From JAZBPO01 sp963691775 (lineage in GTDB: Bacteria; Pseudomonadota; Gammaproteobacteria; Pseudomonadales; Azotimanducaceae): a stretch of 64,000 nt of DNA. Below are positions 53,954 to 63,627 of this stretch, one piece after another; position 1 is the stretch's first letter, and every line of letters starts with the position of its first letter. A model generated the notes under the pieces. That model did not search any database and was not told the DNA's origin. It saw nothing but the letters and a program-made list of their open reading frames with translations. Location of the stretch: the NCBI GenBank assembly GCA_963691775.1, contig OY829369.1:1736001-1800000 (forward strand), given 5' to 3'. The position numbers and the translations under genes were made by a program.

Positions 53954-54591
53954 TACGCAGTCTCCTCATCCGCACCGACGACAATCAGGCCGTCGGACTC
54001 GAACATGTAGGGCGGCACTTCCAGATTGGAAGGCGCCGGGACGCCCGCGTAGACCCGACCGGCCAGGTCGAATTTGGAACCGTGGCAGGGGCAGAAGTAG
54101 CCTCCTTTCCACTCAGCGTCGAAGGGCTGAGGCCCTACTTCACCGTAGAACTTTGGTGAACAACCGAGGTGCGTGCAGATACCGACGAGCACGGAAACAT
54201 CCTTGGCTTCCTCGCGCGCGCGCCACGCGTTGGCCGCGTAGCTGGGCTGCTGTTCAAGGCGCTCGGAATCAGGATCTGCAAGCGGGACGTCCGGCGCCTC
54301 CAGAGCGGTCAGTGCCTCAGCGGTCCGCTTGACCACGAAAATCGGCTTGCCACGCCACTCCGGGAGCGGACCAAGGATTTCCCCGGGGCCGAGCTTGCTG
54401 ACATCTATCTTGACGGGCGCGCCGGCGGCCCGCGCCTTGGCGCTCGGCGCCCAGGACGCAAGGAAGGGAACGGCTGCACCGCCCACGCCCACAGCGCCGA
54501 CGACGGCGGTCGCGCCGATGAGGAACCGACGGCGCTCGAGGTTTACCTCGCCGCCCACGCCCGACATGCCTGCGTTAATTGCGCCTTCGCT
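53953..54591 (-). CDS. petA: Ubiquinol-cytochrome c reductase, Rieske iron-sulfur protein
   Basis: About 212 residues. A Tat-type N-terminus (ERRRFLIGATAVVGAVGVGG) serves as signal and anchor. The 2Fe-2S ligands are in CTHLGC and CPCHGS. The start is taken as GTG 54591 because GGGAG lies eight bases upstream; GTG 54603 sits too close to that site. First gene of petABC. Confidence 0.95.
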   Translation of the reverse strand, partial: SEGAINAGMSGVGGEVNLERRRFLIGATAVVGAVGVGGAAVPFLASWAPSAKARAAGAPVKIDVSKLGPGEILGPLPEWRGKPIFVVKRTAEALTALEAPDVPLADPDSERLEQQPSYAANAWRAREEAKDVSVLVGICTHLGCSPKFYGEVGPQPFDAEWKGGYFCPCHGSKFDLAGRVYAGVPAPSNLEVPPYMFESDGLIVVGADEETA

Positions 54592-54757
54592 CACGAAGCA
54601 CACTCCCTGAGATCAATCACTACGGATGCGCAGGAGCTTGCACCCCCACTCGAAGAACCCGTGTCACCGAAGCCCGCGGCGGTTGGCCTTCACGCTTGGT
54701 CCGATACAACACGCCGTCGCAGGACGGCGCGGGAGTGTAGCACAGCGAAGGCGAACC

Positions 54758-54777
54758 TCGGGGCCGGAAGGCCCCGA
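54758..54777 (-). terminator. Hairpin after rpsI
   Basis: A perfect 8-bp stem TCGGGGCC/GGCCCCGA with a GGAA loop, ten bases after the rpsI stop codon. No T-run follows on the minus strand, so termination may be partial and petABC might receive read-through. Confidence 0.55.
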
Positions 54778-54787
54778 CAAGCGCAAA

Positions 54788-55180
54788 TCAACGCTTGGAG
54801 AACTGCGGCCGCTTACGCGCCTTGCGCAAGCCAACCTTCTTCCGCTCAACGGCGCGCGCGTCGCGCGTGACGAAACCTGCGCGACGCAGCGGCTGCTTCA
54901 GGCCCTCGTCGTATTCGATCAGCGCGCGGGTGATGCCGTGACGAATGGCGCCGGCCTGGCCAGAAGGCCCGCCGCCGCGCACGGTGACCTTGACGTCAAC
55001 CGACGCGGCCATTTCCGTGAGCTCGAGCGGCTGCATGACAACCATGCGCGACGTCTCGCGGCCGAAGTACTCATCCAGAGGCTTGTTGTTGACCAGGACG
55101 CGACCCTGGCCGGGGCGGATGTAGACCCGTGCAGCGGCAGTCTTGCGGCGTCCGGTACCGTAGTTGTTGGCGGTGCTCAT
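54788..55180 (-). CDS. rpsI: 30S ribosomal protein S9
   Basis: 130 residues, same as E. coli. GTGRRKTAAARVYIRPG at the N-terminus and the terminal RPQFSKR tail that reaches the P-site tRNA are conserved. ATG 55180 is the conserved start. 13 bases after rplM. Confidence 0.99.
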   Translation of the reverse strand: MSTANNYGTGRRKTAAARVYIRPGQGRVLVNNKPLDEYFGRETSRMVVMQPLELTEMAASVDVKVTVRGGGPSGQAGAIRHGITRALIEYDEGLKQPLRRAGFVTRDARAVERKKVGLRKARKRPQFSKR

Positions 55181-55193
55181 GGCGCAGTCGTCC

Positions 55194-55622
55194 TCAGATC
55201 TCGAGCGCTTGCGGCTGCTGGGCCGCATGCGGATGTTCGGGGCCGGCGTAGACCTTCAGCTTGCGGAAGACCGCACGGCCGAGAGGGTTCGATGGCAGCA
55301 TGCCGCGGACCGCGGTCTCGATGACGCGCTCCGGGTGCTTTTCAAGCTGGTCGCGCAGGACGACACCCTTGATGCCGCCCGGATAACCCGTGTGGCGCCA
55401 GTAGGTCTTCTGCGTGAGCTTGTTGCCCGTCACCGCAACCTTTTCCGCGTTCACAACGACGATGTAATCGCCGGTATCCACGTGGGGCGTGAACTCGGGC
55501 TTGTGCTTGCCACGCAGGCGCATGGCGATTTCCGTGGCAAGGCGACCGAGCGTCTTGCCGTCGGCGTCCACCACGTACCAATCACGCCGAACGTCGGCGG
55601 GGCGGGTGCTCTGGGTCGTCAT
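55194..55622 (-). CDS. rplM: 50S ribosomal protein L13
   Basis: 142 residues, as in E. coli. RDWYVVDADGKTLGRLAT and VRGMLPSNPLGR are conserved. ATG 55622 has AGGA eight bases upstream; an ATG three codons earlier is less likely. Followed by rpsI; transcribed from the promoter at 55707-55735. Confidence 0.99.
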   Translation of the reverse strand: MTTQSTRPADVRRDWYVVDADGKTLGRLATEIAMRLRGKHKPEFTPHVDTGDYIVVVNAEKVAVTGNKLTQKTYWRHTGYPGGIKGVVLRDQLEKHPERVIETAVRGMLPSNPLGRAVFRKLKVYAGPEHPHAAQQPQALEI

Positions 55623-55706
55623 CGAACTCATCCTCAGGAACCCGTCCGCGTACAGCAGGCGCCGACAAGCGAGCGCCCGAACGGGGCCGGGAAAAACGGG
55701 ACGCGA

Positions 55707-55735
55707 ATATTAGCGGCCGACCTCGCCACTGACAA
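55707..55735 (-). promoter_or_regulatory. sigma70 promoter of rplM-rpsI
   Basis: On the minus strand: -35 TTGTCA (55735-55730), a 17-base spacer, -10 TAATAT (55712-55707). The leader to rplM is about 80 bases. A GC-rich stretch just after the -10 could be a discriminator for stringent control. Confidence 0.75.
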
Positions 55736-55756
55736 CCGTCTCTCGGCCGTTTTCCA

Positions 55757-56854
55757 TCAGGCTTGATGCACCCTGGCAAGGTAGTCCCGCGACTGCATCT
55801 CAAGAAGCCTGGACGCGGTGCGTTCGAACTCGAATATCAACCGCTGGCCGACATAGAGCTCCGCGATGGGCGCCTCAGCCGACAGGATCAGTTTCACCCC
55901 GCGGTCGTAGAACTCGTCGACAAGGGAGATGAAGCGTCGGGCCTGGTCTTCCTTCGCCGACGTAAACGCCGGGACGCCGGAAATCAGTACAGCATGATAC
56001 TCGCGCGCCAGCTCGATATAGTCATTCTGGCTGCGCGGCCCATCGCAGACTGCGAGGAAATCGAACCAGACCACGTCCTCCGCCTCGCGGCGCGCGCGAA
56101 TCTCGCGACCTTCGATCTCGATCACTACGTCCTCGTTGCGATTGTCCGAAGCAAGGGCATCGAAGCTGGCGGCAAGGGACGTCTCGGCACCGTCGTCGAG
56201 GGGCGTGTAGTAGAGTTCCGCCTGCTCGAGGGCACGCAGGCGATGGTCCGTCCCGCCGTCCATGTGCAGGATCTCGCAGTGCCGCTCCAGCAGCTCGATC
56301 GCCGGCAGAAACCGGCGCCGCTGGAGGCCGTCACGATAGAGGTTCTTCGGCTCCACGTTCGAGGTCGCCACCAGGGACACACCGCGGGCAAAAAGTGCGT
56401 CGAAGAGCTCACCGAGAATCATCGCGTCCGTGATATCGGAGACGAAGAACTCATCAAAGCAGATGATGCGCGCTTCTTCGGCAAGTCGGTCCGCAACGCC
56501 CTCGAGCGGATTCGCGGTCCCCGCAAGCCGCTTCAGCTCATCGTGGGTACGCCGCATGAAGCGATGGAAGTGCATACGCACCTTCTCATCGAAGGGCAGG
56601 CATTCGAAAAAAAGATCCATCAGATACGTCTTGCCGCGCCCGACGCCGCCCCACATGTAGAGACCGCGCACCGGCTCGCGACGCGCCGGGCGACCGAATA
56701 CTGCCCGCACGCGGTCGCCGAAGGCTGGAGCCGAGGCAGGGGCGAGGAGGCGCGCATAGAGAGCGTCGAGTCGCCCAACGGCTTCAGCCTGCGCGGGATC
56801 CTCTCGAAACTCGGGGCGCTCGAGGTCGCGCGCATAGCGCTCGCGCGGCGTCAT
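55757..56854 (-). CDS. zapE: Cell division ATPase ZapE (AFG1-like)
   Basis: 365-residue P-loop ATPase. Walker A GGVGRGKT (69-76) and the Walker B region IICFDEFFVSDITDAM are clear, along with the Arg-rich sensor region. Associates with FtsZ rings in E. coli. Located next to rplM-rpsI as in enterobacteria, divergent from the DegS/AlgW gene. Confidence 0.96.
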   Translation of the reverse strand: MTPRERYARDLERPEFREDPAQAEAVGRLDALYARLLAPASAPAFGDRVRAVFGRPARREPVRGLYMWGGVGRGKTYLMDLFFECLPFDEKVRMHFHRFMRRTHDELKRLAGTANPLEGVADRLAEEARIICFDEFFVSDITDAMILGELFDALFARGVSLVATSNVEPKNLYRDGLQRRRFLPAIELLERHCEILHMDGGTDHRLRALEQAELYYTPLDDGAETSLAASFDALASDNRNEDVVIEIEGREIRARREAEDVVWFDFLAVCDGPRSQNDYIELAREYHAVLISGVPAFTSAKEDQARRFISLVDEFYDRGVKLILSAEAPIAELYVGQRLIFEFERTASRLLEMQSRDYLARVHQA

Positions 56855-57003
56855 CGGTCACTGCACTCCTCGCGGATAGCTCGGTCGCGGCGGCACTCTA
56901 AAGACGCGGCCGCGCCCCTGCAATTCACCCTGGGTTCACGTGATCTGCTTCATCTATACACTTCCGCCCGCCAAGCACAGGTGCCCACGCGCCGGAGAAC
57001 CTC

Positions 57004-58065
57004 ATGCACGCTGCCCTCAATCGCCTGCTCCCCGTCATAGCCGGCGTTGTCTTCGGCCTCACGCTGGGGCTCGTTCTTGCGCGCGACGACGCGCCCGCGC
57101 CACGCGCGGGCTTTGCTGATGCCGTGGCGCAGGCGGCGCCCGCCGTGGTGAACATCTACACCTCAAAGGTTGTCACCGAACGTCTGCATCCGCTCTGCGA
57201 CATGCCTCGCTTCCGCCAGTTCTGCAGCGGCTTGCCGGAGCGACAGCGCCGGATGCAAGGCAGCCTGGGCTCGGGCGTAGTGGTCCGTGAGGACGGCTAC
57301 GTGCTCACCAACAATCATGTCATCGCCGACGCCGACGAGATCCTCGTCGCGCTCGCAGACGGCCGCGAGACGCCGGCAATCGTAATCGGCACGGACCCGG
57401 ACACTGATCTTGCCGTGTTACGCGTGCCTGTAGCGACCCCGAACGTCGTAGCGGTCGCCGACGAAAGCGCCCTGCGCGTGGGCGACGTCGTCCTCGCCAT
57501 AGGCAATCCCTTCGGCATTGGTCAGACAGTCTCCCAGGGCATCGTCAGCGCCCTCGGTCGCTACGGCTTCTCTTCCAATCCCTATGAGGATTTCATTCAG
57601 ACGGATGCCGCAATCAATCCGGGCAACTCCGGCGGTGCGCTTGTCGACGAATCGGGAGAGCTTATAGGCCTCAATACGCTGATCTTCAGCCGATCCGGCG
57701 GCTCTCAGGGCATCGGCTTCGCGATCCCCTCATCTCTCGCACTGTCGGTGCTGGACGACATCATCGCGGAAGGTGAGGTCATCCGTGGATGGCTCGGCGT
57801 CGAGGTTCGTCCGGTGGACGCAGGGGCGACAGGCCTCCCGGTCACGGGCGTGACGATCGGCGGACCAGCCTCGCAAGCCGGGCTGCTTGTTGATGACGTG
57901 ATCGTCGCGCTCGACGAGATGCCCGTCGGTTCCGCACGCGAGATGGCACAGCGCATCGCGATGCTCGAACCCGGTCGACGCGTCACTCTCGGTGTGCGGC
58001 GCGACGGCATCCGCCTTGAGCTGGAAGCGCTCGTCGGCCGACGCCCGCCCCCGGCGCGGACCTGA
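57004..58065 (+). CDS. DegS/AlgW-type periplasmic serine protease
   Basis: 353 residues: one N-terminal membrane anchor (about 8-26), a trypsin-like domain with triad H105, D135 and S209 (GNSGG), and a single C-terminal PDZ domain (about 250-345). One PDZ and a membrane anchor indicate a DegS/AlgW regulator protease that starts the RseA/MucA cleavage cascade releasing sigmaE, rather than DegP/DegQ. Converges on hisD with three bases between. No sigmaE genes in the window. Confidence 0.93.
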   Translation: MHAALNRLLPVIAGVVFGLTLGLVLARDDAPAPRAGFADAVAQAAPAVVNIYTSKVVTERLHPLCDMPRFRQFCSGLPERQRRMQGSLGSGVVVREDGYVLTNNHVIADADEILVALADGRETPAIVIGTDPDTDLAVLRVPVATPNVVAVADESALRVGDVVLAIGNPFGIGQTVSQGIVSALGRYGFSSNPYEDFIQTDAAINPGNSGGALVDESGELIGLNTLIFSRSGGSQGIGFAIPSSLALSVLDDIIAEGEVIRGWLGVEVRPVDAGATGLPVTGVTIGGPASQAGLLVDDVIVALDEMPVGSAREMAQRIAMLEPGRRVTLGVRRDGIRLELEALVGRRPPPART

Positions 58066-58068
58066 AAC

Positions 58069-59394
58069 TCAGGCCGCGTTGTCGTCGTAGCCAGGGACGC
58101 GCTTACCGGCTGACGCGGCATGCGCGGCCAGTCCTTCACCCTCCGCGAGAATCGCGGCACTCCGACCGAGCACGGCGGATCCCGCCGGCGAACAGCCAAT
58201 GATCGAGCTCCGCTTCTCGAAGTCGTAGACCCCGAGCGGCGAGGAGAAGCGCGCGGTACCGAAGGTCGGCAGCACGTGGCTCGGGCCGGCAACGTAGTCA
58301 CCGAGCGCTTCCGGCGTGTGGTAGCCGAGGAAGATCGCACCGGCGTGGCGGATCGACGGCAGCAGCGCCTCGGGATCCGTGATCGCGAGTTCGAGGTGCT
58401 CCGGGGCGATGCGATTGATGAGCTCCGCGGCCTGAGCAAGATCCGCAACACGAATAAGCGCACCGCGTTCACCCAGGGAGCGGCGCAGAACATCCTCTCG
58501 CGGTTGCTGCGGGAGGAGCCGCTCGATCGCAGCGGCCACGGCATCGAGCAGTTCGCCGTCCGCCGACACGAGCAGCGCCTGGGCGGCCTCGTCATGTTCC
58601 GCCTGGGAGAACAGATCAAGTGCGATCCAGTCCGGGTCTGCGCCCGCATCCGCGATCACGAGAATCTCCGACGGGCCGGCGATCATGTCGATCCCGACAG
58701 GGCCGAAGACCTGCCGCTTCGCTTCCGCGACGAACGCCCCGCCCGGCCCTACGATCTTGTCGACGCGCGGCACAGTCTCCGTGCCGAAGGCGAGCGCAGC
58801 AACCGCCTGCGCACCGCCGATGCGGAACACGCGGTGGACGCCGGCTAGATGCGCGGCGGCGAGCACGAGCGGATTGACCTCATCGCCCGGCGTCGGCGCC
58901 GTCATGACGATCTCGCGCACGCCCGCGACGCTCGCGGGAATCGCGGTCATGAGCACGCTTGAAGGATAGCTGGCCTTGCCGCCGGGCACATACAGGCCGA
59001 CTCGATCGAGGGGCGTTACCCGCTGACCGAGCCGGTTGCCGTGTTCATCGTCGAAGGACCAGTCACCCACCTTCTGCCGTGCGTGGTATGCGCGGATGCG
59101 CTCGGCCGCGTGCGTCAGCGCGTCGCGCTCAGCGTCTCCGATCGCCTCGTAGGCCGCAGCGAGTTCCGCCTGCGAAACCTCGAGCTCCGGTAGCGCGGTG
59201 GCGGCGACCCCATCAAAACCACGGCTCAACTCCAGCACGGCCGCATCACCCTCGGCGCGCACCCGTTCGATGAGTTCGCGCACCGTGCGCGTCAGCGACG
59301 CGTCCTCGGACGTGTCCCAGGCCAGCAGCGCGTCAAGCTGCGAGCGGAAACCGTCCTCGCGCGCATCCAGGCGGCGAACGCTCGAAGTCCTCAT
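58069..59394 (-). CDS. hisD: Histidinol dehydrogenase
   Basis: 441-residue zinc enzyme for the last two steps of histidine synthesis. Motifs include GLYVPGGKASYPSSVLM, AGPSEILVIAD and QAEHDEAAQALL. ATG overlaps the hisG stop (ATGA). hisC, which often follows in related species, is not next; the strand switches to the DegS/AlgW gene. Confidence 0.98.
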   Translation of the reverse strand: MRTSSVRRLDAREDGFRSQLDALLAWDTSEDASLTRTVRELIERVRAEGDAAVLELSRGFDGVAATALPELEVSQAELAAAYEAIGDAERDALTHAAERIRAYHARQKVGDWSFDDEHGNRLGQRVTPLDRVGLYVPGGKASYPSSVLMTAIPASVAGVREIVMTAPTPGDEVNPLVLAAAHLAGVHRVFRIGGAQAVAALAFGTETVPRVDKIVGPGGAFVAEAKRQVFGPVGIDMIAGPSEILVIADAGADPDWIALDLFSQAEHDEAAQALLVSADGELLDAVAAAIERLLPQQPREDVLRRSLGERGALIRVADLAQAAELINRIAPEHLELAITDPEALLPSIRHAGAIFLGYHTPEALGDYVAGPSHVLPTFGTARFSSPLGVYDFEKRSSIIGCSPAGSAVLGRSAAILAEGEGLAAHAASAGKRVPGYDDNAA

Positions 59395-60038
59395 GCCGCG
59401 CTTTCCCTCGCAGAGACTGCGCTCGCCAACCCCTCCAGCAGCGCGGAAACGACCCTTGCTTCGCGTTTCATGGAAGCCTTGTTGACCACAACGCGAGACG
59501 AAATCTCTGCGATCGTCTCGTAGGGCTCGAGGCCGTTAGCCGCCAGCGTGCGCCCTGTATCCACGATGTCGACAATGTGATCTGACAGACCGATCAAGGG
59601 CGCAAGCTCCATCGCACCACCGAGGTGGATGAGGTCGACCTGGGCACCGCGCGATGCGTAGTAGCGGCGCGCCAGATTGATGAACTTCGTGGCCACGCGG
59701 AGGCGGCCGCGTAGGGGCCGCAAATCTGCCGCGCCCACGGGCCCTGCCGTCATGAGCCGACATCGGGCGATCCCGAGATCCAGGGGCTCGTAGTAGCCAT
59801 CGCCGCCGACCTCCAACAGCGTATCCTTGCCCGTCACGCCGACGTCTGCCGCGCCGTGCTCTACACACGTCGGCACATCGGCGCTGCGCACGACGATGAC
59901 GCGAACTTCCGGGTGCACGGTCGGAAAGATAAGCCTGCGCGATGCGCGCGGGTCTTCGAGCAATTCGAAGCCCGCCGTCGCAAGAAGCGGCAGCACTTCA
60001 TCGAGGATCCGGCCTTTGTTGAGTGCGAGGGTGATCAT
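59391..60038 (-). CDS. hisG: ATP phosphoribosyltransferase, short form
   Basis: 215-residue catalytic subunit of the first histidine-pathway enzyme. Short form: it lacks the C-terminal regulatory ACT-like domain, so a HisZ partner is expected elsewhere. Motifs LNKGRILDEVLPLL, DVGVTGKDTLLE and the PRPP loop DIVDTGRTLAANGL are present. Start ATG 60038 overlaps the murA stop (ATGA). Confidence 0.97.
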   Translation of the reverse strand: MITLALNKGRILDEVLPLLATAGFELLEDPRASRRLIFPTVHPEVRVIVVRSADVPTCVEHGAADVGVTGKDTLLEVGGDGYYEPLDLGIARCRLMTAGPVGAADLRPLRGRLRVATKFINLARRYYASRGAQVDLIHLGGAMELAPLIGLSDHIVDIVDTGRTLAANGLEPYETIAEISSRVVVNKASMKREARVVSALLEGLASAVSARESAA

Positions 60039-61378
60039 GCACTCGGACTCCGCGCTTCGCCGTAAGCGGCGGCATCGGCCGCGGCATTCGTCAGCATCGC
60101 CTCGGGATCGGCCCGCTCCGGCAGCCGGTGCACACGTGCACCCAGGCCTGCCATCTTCTCCTCGATGCACTCATAGCCGCGGTCTATGTGGTAGATGCGA
60201 TCGATCACGGTTTCACCCTCGGCCACCAGGCCGGCGATGACAAGAGAAAACGACGCCCGCAGATCGGTCGCCATGACCGGCGCCGCGCGCAGGGATTCAA
60301 CGCCTTCGACGATCGCGGTGCGATTGCTCTCCACCGTGATGCGCGCGCCGAGGCGATTGATCTCCGGTATGTGCATGAAGCGGTTCTCGAAGATCGTCTC
60401 GGTCACGCGGCTTGTGCCCTCCGCCACCGCGTTCAGAGCGAGGAACTGGGCTTGCATATCCGTCGGGAAGCCGGGATAGGGGGCCGTGCGAATGTCCACC
60501 GCGCGCGGGCGCCGACCACGCATGTCCAACTCGATCCAGTCCGGGCCGCGCTCGATGTGTGCGCCGGCCTCCGCGAGCTTCGCAAGCGTGGAATCAAGGA
60601 GCGCAGGGTTCGTGTCGTAGGTCCGTACGCGCCCGCGCGTTGCCGCGCCGGCAATCAGGTAGGTCGCTGTCTCCACGCGATCGGGCATGACGCTGTAGCG
60701 GCAGCCAGAAAGGGACTCCACGCCTTCAATCGTGATGACGTCACTACCGGCGCCCTTGATCCTCGCGCCCATTGCCGCGAGGCAGTTCGCGAGATCGACC
60801 ACCTCGGGTTCACGCGCGCAGTTCTCGAGTACGGTCGTGCCCTCCGCGAGCGCGGCAGCCATCATCAGGTGCTCGGTCGTGGTGACCGTGACCATGTCCA
60901 TGATCACCTGGCCGCCTTTCAAGCGCCCGTTCACGCTCGCCTTCACGTAGCCGCCCTCGACCTCGATGTCCGCGCCCATCGCCTCGAGACCCTTGAGGTG
61001 CTGATCGACGGGGCGCGAGCCGATCGCACAGCCCCCAGGGAGAGAAACGGTGGCGCGACCGTGGCGCGCAAGCATCGGCCCAAGCACGAGGAAAGACGCT
61101 CGCATCGTCTTCACCAGATCATAGGGCGCCGTGAGCTGGTTGATCGTTTCCGGATGGACCTCGACGTTCAGCTTTTCATCAATCACGAGCTCCACGCCGA
61201 GACATCCGAGCAGTTCCATCATCGTCGTGACATCGTGCAGGTGCGGAACGTTGGAGATGGTGACCGGTCCGTCAGCGAGCAGCGTCGAAGCAAGGATCGG
61301 CAGCGCGGCGTTCTTGGCCCCGGAAATCGGAACCTCGCCCTGGAGGCGGCTGCCGCCTTCAATCAGCAGGCGATCCAC
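60035..61378 (-). CDS. murA: UDP-N-acetylglucosamine 1-carboxyvinyltransferase
   Basis: 447 residues, a little longer than E. coli MurA (419), the excess being at the C-terminus. Catalyses enolpyruvyl transfer, the first committed step of peptidoglycan synthesis. K22 and the loop Cys117 (PGGCAIGSRP) are present, so the enzyme should be fosfomycin-sensitive. Lies between ibaG and hisG. Confidence 0.98.
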   Translation of the reverse strand: MDRLLIEGGSRLQGEVPISGAKNAALPILASTLLADGPVTISNVPHLHDVTTMMELLGCLGVELVIDEKLNVEVHPETINQLTAPYDLVKTMRASFLVLGPMLARHGRATVSLPGGCAIGSRPVDQHLKGLEAMGADIEVEGGYVKASVNGRLKGGQVIMDMVTVTTTEHLMMAAALAEGTTVLENCAREPEVVDLANCLAAMGARIKGAGSDVITIEGVESLSGCRYSVMPDRVETATYLIAGAATRGRVRTYDTNPALLDSTLAKLAEAGAHIERGPDWIELDMRGRRPRAVDIRTAPYPGFPTDMQAQFLALNAVAEGTSRVTETIFENRFMHIPEINRLGARITVESNRTAIVEGVESLRAAPVMATDLRASFSLVIAGLVAEGETVIDRIYHIDRGYECIEEKMAGLGARVHRLPERADPEAMLTNAAADAAAYGEARSPSA

Positions 61379-61382
61379 GACG

Positions 61383-61631
61383 TCAGGCGTCCGCAGCCCG
61401 AGCGTCCCACTGAGCGGGCGTGAACGTCCGGATCGTGACGGCGTGGACCACGCCGGACGCGATGACCTCGGTCAGCGTGGCATAGACGAGTCGCTGCCGC
61501 TTGACGGCAGTGAGGCCCTCGAAGACGTCTCCGATGGCGACGACCTCATAGCGACCGCCGCCGCCATCCACCTCGACGCGGCAGTTGTCGAGTCCGGCCT
61601 CGACGAGGCCCTTGACCTGGTTGGCATCCAT
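61383..61631 (-). CDS. ibaG: BolA-family protein IbaG
   Basis: 82 residues with the BolA fold (helix-turn-helix-like, KRQRLVYATLTEVI) and no residues beyond the core. Members bind 2Fe-2S clusters with monothiol glutaredoxin. Location directly upstream of murA is characteristic of IbaG (YrbA). Four bases before murA. Confidence 0.92.
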   Translation of the reverse strand: MDANQVKGLVEAGLDNCRVEVDGGGGRYEVVAIGDVFEGLTAVKRQRLVYATLTEVIASGVVHAVTIRTFTPAQWDARAADA

Positions 61632-61748
61632 AGTGCGCGCGGATTCCGGTTCGTGCGGGGCGCGGCAGTCTACACGAGCGCCGCTGAACGTTCGCGGCAG
61701 GAAGCCTTGAGGGATATGGGAGAGGTGCCCTTGAACCGCCGGCCTCGA

Positions 61749-62405
61749 TCAATCGCCCCCAGGGTTGTCGAGGGTCCATGCGTCAATGACCGCATCGATA
61801 TCCCCGCGAGCATCCCCGGACTGCATGGCACTGGCGAACTGATTCCGATACGTCAGCCCGAGATTGACCCCATCGACGATCACGTTGCGCACGCGCCAGA
61901 CGCCATCATCACCCTGCCCCATGGAATACTGGAGCGGATAGACGCGGCCGTTGCCGCCCGTGATTTCCATGCGCACCAGCGCGCGCTTGCCACGCCGATG
62001 CTCGGGCAGGAGCGGCAGCACCGCGACCTTCTCCTGTTCGAACTCGAGCAGCGCACGCGCGTAGGTGCGAACCAGACCGTCGCGGAACACCTGAACGAAC
62101 CGCTCGCGCTGCTCGCTACTCGCGTCCGCCCAGTGGCGCGCCATGACAGCGCGCGCGATCGCGCGGTAGTCGATGAATTCGGACATCGTCGCGTCAACGG
62201 ACTCGTAGTAGCTCGCCGACTCGCGCGCGTCCTCGTTCTGGTAGCTCTGGATGAGTTCGAGGATATCGTCAGCGACCACGCGCACAATTTCGTCTGGCGC
62301 GGGCGCAGCGTCATCAGTGCCGACTGCGTGCGCAAGCGCCGTGCCCGCGAACAGCAACATGACGATCAGGTGGCGAAGAAACTGAAATCGGGGGGAACCG
62401 GACAC
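61749..62405 (-). CDS. mlaC: MlaC-type phospholipid-binding periplasmic protein
   Basis: 218 residues with a signal peptide (LRHLIVMLLFAGTALAHAVG) and the Ttg2/MlaC fold pattern, shuttling phospholipids between the outer-membrane MlaA complex and the inner-membrane MlaFEDB transporter. Start GTG 62405 has GGGAG seven bases upstream; the frame extends further without conservation. The mlaFED genes that usually precede it are missing here; the antiporter is on the other strand. Confidence 0.88.
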   Translation of the reverse strand: MSGSPRFQFLRHLIVMLLFAGTALAHAVGTDDAAPAPDEIVRVVADDILELIQSYQNEDARESASYYESVDATMSEFIDYRAIARAVMARHWADASSEQRERFVQVFRDGLVRTYARALLEFEQEKVAVLPLLPEHRRGKRALVRMEITGGNGRVYPLQYSMGQGDDGVWRVRNVIVDGVNLGLTYRNQFASAMQSGDARGDIDAVIDAWTLDNPGGD

Positions 62406-62651
62406 GAATGACTCCCGGAGAGAATGATCGGGGATGGCGTTGATGCACTGCGCAGCTGCATTGACGGAGCGAGCATAGCATCGGTTCCCTGAACTGAAGC
62501 TTACGACCCCGCCCTTGGGGGGGCTGGGCGTGACCGGGTTCACGCTTGCAATGCCCATCTGCATCTCATTCAATTGCGCCCTCGCAGCCCGCGGGGAGTA
62601 CCAAGTCGCGATTCCGCGGGCCTCCAGATCCCTTCCCCGGCACCTTCTTCT

Positions 62652-63611
62652 ATGTGGCTTGCGGTCGTCTCCCTGATCTTCGGGTTCGTGACGCTCGTCT
62701 GGAGCGCAGACCGTTTCCTCAATGGGGCCGCCGCGACCGCAAACAACCTCGGTATGTCGAAGCTGCTGATCGGTCTCACGATCGTTTCGCTTGGCACTTC
62801 CGCGCCTGAGATGCTGGTTGCAGCGTCCGCAGCGAGCAACGGCAGACCCCTGCTCGCGATCGGCAATGCCATCGGTTCCAACATCACGAATATCGGCCTT
62901 GTGCTCGGATTCACGGCGGCGCTCGTGCCCCTGCCCTTCGCTCGTTCAGTACTTCGCGCCGAACTTCCCTGGCTCATGGCCACGACCCTCGCAGCCTTCG
63001 TGGTCCTCTTCGACCTCCATCTGGGGTGGATAGAAGGCCTGTTTCTCCTTGCCATGCTCGCGGCCCTCGTCTACCGGCTGTGGCGCGAGAATCGCAGCTC
63101 GGACCCGGATCAATTTCCGGAACTCGACGAACTCGAGGAAATCCCGGAGCTGCCAAAATCGCGCGCTCTGTTCTGGCTTGTCTCGGGCCTGATCGTCCTG
63201 CTGCTGTCGGCGGAGGTGCTCGTCTGGGCGGCCACCACCATCGCCCAGGCGCTCGGCGTATCCGAACTCATCATCGGTCTGACCATCATCGCCATTGGCA
63301 CCAGCCTCCCGGAACTTGCGGCGACCGTGGGATCGGCGCTCAAGGGCCACACCGACATCGCCATCGGCAACGTCGTCGGCTCGAACATCCTCAATATCCT
63401 GGCCGTCATGTCGATTCCGGGGCTCATTCATCCGGTCGACTTCGGCGGCGCCGTGCTCTGGCGAGACTTCGGCATCATGCTGGCCATGACGCTCCTGCTG
63501 CTTTTCTTTGCCTACGGCGTAGGCTCTCGCGCCGTGATCACGCGCTTCGAGGGCTTCGTGCTTCTGGCATCCTGGGTCGGGTACAACATCCTTCTCTACA
63601 GCCAGGCCTGA
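62652..63611 (+). CDS. Ca2+/Na+ antiporter, CaCA family (YrbG-like)
   Basis: 319 residues, ten or so hydrophobic segments in two inverted halves, each with the alpha-repeat signature: GTSAPE (E53) with GSNITNIGL, and GTSLPE with GSNILNIL. An acidic loop (DELEEIPELP) separates the halves. Inner-membrane cation exchanger. Precedes kdsC as yrbG does in E. coli, but kdsD, which normally lies between, is absent. No good ribosome site before ATG 62652. Confidence 0.92.
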   Translation: MWLAVVSLIFGFVTLVWSADRFLNGAAATANNLGMSKLLIGLTIVSLGTSAPEMLVAASAASNGRPLLAIGNAIGSNITNIGLVLGFTAALVPLPFARSVLRAELPWLMATTLAAFVVLFDLHLGWIEGLFLLAMLAALVYRLWRENRSSDPDQFPELDELEEIPELPKSRALFWLVSGLIVLLLSAEVLVWAATTIAQALGVSELIIGLTIIAIGTSLPELAATVGSALKGHTDIAIGNVVGSNILNILAVMSIPGLIHPVDFGGAVLWRDFGIMLAMTLLLLFFAYGVGSRAVITRFEGFVLLASWVGYNILLYSQA

Positions 63612-63627
63612 GCCCGAGGAGCAGACC

